Source of the DNA: JAQGMJ01 sp036271855
Lineage (GTDB): Bacteria > Pseudomonadota > Gammaproteobacteria > Burkholderiales > JAEUOS01
Direction of reading: 5' to 3'
Length of the DNA: 15,939 bases
Assembly (NCBI GenBank): GCA_036271855.1
Contig: DATAZV010000440.1
Location: forward strand, 1 to 15,939
The translations under genes and the position numbers were made by a program. Under the pieces are notes generated by a model. It worked only from the letters and a program-made list of their open reading frames with translations. It made no database searches and was not told the origin of the DNA. Below are positions 14,621 through 15,939 of this stretch, piece after piece; the first letter of the stretch is position 1; every line of letters begins with the position of its first letter.

Positions 14621-15406
14621 TCAGGCCTGGTAGCGCGCCGCGGCATGCGCCTGCGAAAAGTTGGGCAGCATCGCCTTGCGGGCGCCATCGTAAGCGTCCC
14701 ATTGCGCGGCATCCGGCAGCGACGGCAGGGTGATGGTCTCGCGGCGGTCGAAGCCGACCAGCGCGGCATCCACCATTTCGCCCACTTCCATCACGCCGGC
14801 CAGGGAATTGACGTCGCGGCCTGAGCGTTCCCAGATTTCGGTGCGGGTGGCGGCCGGCAGCACGGCTTGCGCATAAATGCCGCGCGCGCCCAGTTCCGCA
14901 TTCAGGCCTTGGGTAAAGGTGACGACAAATGATTTGGTCGCGGCGTAGGGTCCCAGCGGAACCTCCGGCGCGAATGCCAGCACCGAGGCGATGTTGATGA
15001 TCTCACCCCTGCCTTGCGCGAGGAAGCGCGGTACCACCGCGCCGGTCAGCCGGGTGAGTGCCGCGATGTTGAGGCTGATCAGGGCGCTCCAGCCGGCGAG
15101 ATCGGGCGCGGCGTAGCTGCCATGCGCGGCCATGCCGGCGTTGTTGACCAGCAAGCCGATTTTCTCGTCGCCGGCGAGGCGCGCTTCCACCTTTGCCAGG
15201 TCCTCGGGCTTGGTCAGGTCGGCGGGCAGGATGTCGATGCTGACACCCGTTTCCTTGCGCAGGCGCGCGGCGAGTTCTTCCAGGCGTTTGGTGTCGCGTG
15301 CCACCAGCACCAGGTTGTGGCCGCGGTGCGCCAGACGATCCGCGTAAGTGGCGCCGATGCCCGTGGAAGCACCGGTGATCAGGGCGGTATGAAGGACTTT
15401 GCTCAT
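14621..15406 (-). CDS. Short-chain dehydrogenase/reductase under a divergent TetR regulator
   Basis: This 261-residue SDR has the cofactor motif TGASTGIG (11-18), NNAG (88-91) and the catalytic set Ser141, Tyr154 and Lys158 (YAATK). Arg37 in LVARD, just after the second strand, suggests NADP(H) preference. The segment after the active site reads VLPAATRTEIW instead of the usual PG, as in the DltE/YqjQ-like SDR branch. ATG 15406 has AGGAG about 8 bases upstream, a strong ribosome site. It is divergent from a TetR-family gene across 145 AT-rich bases, the classic arrangement of a repressor controlling an oxidoreductase. A role in reducing a reactive carbonyl or in fatty-acyl metabolism is possible, but the substrate cannot be read from the sequence. 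Confidence 0.92.
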   Translation of the reverse strand: MSKVLHTALITGASTGIGATYADRLAHRGHNLVLVARDTKRLEELAARLRKETGVSIDILPADLTKPEDLAKVEARLAGDEKIGLLVNNAGMAAHGSYAAPDLAGWSALISLNIAALTRLTGAVVPRFLAQGRGEIINIASVLAFAPEVPLGPYAATKSFVVTFTQGLNAELGARGIYAQAVLPAATRTEIWERSGRDVNSLAGVMEVGEMVDAALVGFDRRETITLPSLPDAAQWDAYDGARKAMLPNFSQAHAAARYQA

Positions 15407-15466
15407 GATGATACTCCTGACAAGTATTTGATTAAATGGCGGAAATTGCCGCTAAACTGATTATAA

Positions 15467-15495
15467 TTTATTCATTACAAACATCATGATTGCAA
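15467..15495 (-). promoter_or_regulatory. Candidate promoter of the SDR gene
   Basis: On the minus strand TTGCAA (15490-15495) could be the -35 with a 17-base spacer to AATAAA (15467-15472), four of six matches to the -10. A perfect TATAAT on this strand at 15460-15465 is a better -10, but its best upstream partner is not at normal spacing. The start codon would follow within about 60 bases. Confidence 0.4.
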
Positions 15496-15512
15496 TCATG
15501 ACAATGGTAATG
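15473..15512. promoter_or_regulatory. Candidate TetR-family operator with nested dyad symmetry
   Basis: The core TCATGATTGCAATCATGA (15484-15501) is an 18-base perfect palindrome. Outer arms CATTAC (15473-15478) and GTAATG (15507-15512) are also inverted and share exactly the same centre, giving a 40-base dyad. Its centre is the TTGCAA that can act as -35 for both divergent genes, so a bound repressor could shut both the SDR and tetR itself. The regulator assignment is inferred from position. Confidence 0.65.
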
Positions 15513-15518
15513 TAAAAT
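15490..15518 (+). promoter_or_regulatory. Candidate promoter of the tetR-family gene
   Basis: TTGCAA (15490-15495), a 17-base spacer and TAAAAT (15513-15518) give a plausible sigma-70 promoter about 30 bases before the ATG. Its -35 lies at the centre of the palindrome. Confidence 0.55.
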
Positions 15519-15551
15519 GTCAAGCACTTAATTTCGGCAGTGCAAATCGCC

Positions 15552-15939
15552 ATGAAAATCAGCCGCGAACAGGTCGCCAAAAACCGCCTGGCCATACTTG
15601 AGGCCGCCGCCCGGCTGTTCCGTGAGCGCGGTTTCGAGAGCGTGACGGTGGCCGAGGTGATGAGCGCCGCCGGACTCACCCATGGCGCCTTCTATGGCTA
15701 TTTCGGGTCGAAGGAAGAGCTGATCGCCCAGGCCTTCAACCATGCGTTGACGCCCAAGGACGGGGTGCGCGGCAGCGATCGTGTCGGCATGGCGAAGTAC
15801 GCCGACCTGTATCTCAGCGCCGCCCACCGCGACGAACTGGGCGATGCCTGCCTCTACTCTTCGCTCGGCACGGAAGCCGTGCGCGGCTCAGGCGAGCTGC
15901 GCCATGTGCTGACGGAATCGCTGCGTGCGCAGATCGACA
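15552..15939 (+). CDS. TetR/AcrR family transcriptional regulator (C-terminus cut by window end)
   Basis: The first 129 codons of a TetR-family repressor are visible; the gene runs off the window. The N-terminal DNA-binding domain covers about residues 9-56: LAILEAAARLFRERGFESVT, then the helix-turn-helix VAEVMSAAGLTHGAFYGYFG and SKEELI. The rest is the start of the helical ligand-binding domain (DRVGMAKYADLYLS, GDACLYSSLGTEAVR). A GC.CLYSSL-like segment near residue 104 is common in the subgroup that pairs with SDR or NAD(P)H-dependent oxidoreductase genes. ATG 15552 is the only good start, though its ribosome site is weak. The divergent SDR and the palindrome between them suggest autorepression and control of the SDR. 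The inducer is unknown. Confidence 0.9.
   Translation, partial: MKISREQVAKNRLAILEAAARLFRERGFESVTVAEVMSAAGLTHGAFYGYFGSKEELIAQAFNHALTPKDGVRGSDRVGMAKYADLYLSAAHRDELGDACLYSSLGTEAVRGSGELRHVLTESLRAQID

Overview
The window looks like ordinary chromosome from a GC-rich betaproteobacterium, most likely Burkholderiales. This rests on the high GC content (judged by eye), the dapA-bamC gene order, a Bug/TctC-type periplasmic binding protein, a TRAP transporter, and the mix of short-chain dehydrogenases (SDRs), a diguanylate cyclase and a chemoreceptor. An Oxalobacteraceae-like host is possible but is only an impression. I see no rRNA, tRNA, CRISPR array, insertion sequence, phage gene or replication origin, and no intergenic stretch over 300 bases.

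Layout. (1) 1-2200, plus strand: the tail of a TRAP solute-binding protein, then a fused DctQ-DctM permease. (2) 2213-3780, minus strand: a two-subunit class I CoA-transferase-like enzyme with a 4-base ATGA overlap. It converges on the TRAP operon across a GC hairpin. (3) 3781-4402, plus strand: a good -10 box, a leader with a terminator-like hairpin, a small Ala/Pro-rich lipoprotein, and a bidirectional terminator. (4) 8716-4457, minus strand: five co-directional genes, namely DUF924, a SAM methyltransferase, dapA, bamC and a YycJ-like metallo-beta-lactamase-fold hydrolase. dapA and bamC are 17 bases apart and are surely co-transcribed. (5) 8766-13338, plus strand: an SDR, a membrane PAS-GAF-GGDEF diguanylate cyclase and a methyl-accepting chemotaxis protein, closed by a strong bidirectional terminator. 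(6) 14406-13456, minus strand: an orphan Bug-family binding protein. (7) 15406-14621, minus strand, and 15552 to the window end, plus strand: an SDR divergent from a TetR-family regulator, with a dyad-symmetric operator candidate between them.

Functional links. The housekeeping core is lysine/peptidoglycan precursor synthesis (dapA) with outer-membrane protein assembly (bamC). Around it lie catabolic and uptake genes (TRAP, CoA-transferase pair, Bug protein, two SDRs) and two signalling proteins. The TetR/SDR pair looks like a self-contained repressor-enzyme module. I did not find a clearly new multi-gene system. The best leads are the CoA-transferase-like pair lacking the usual catalytic glutamate, the hairpin leader of the small lipoprotein, and the nested palindrome at the TetR/SDR promoters.
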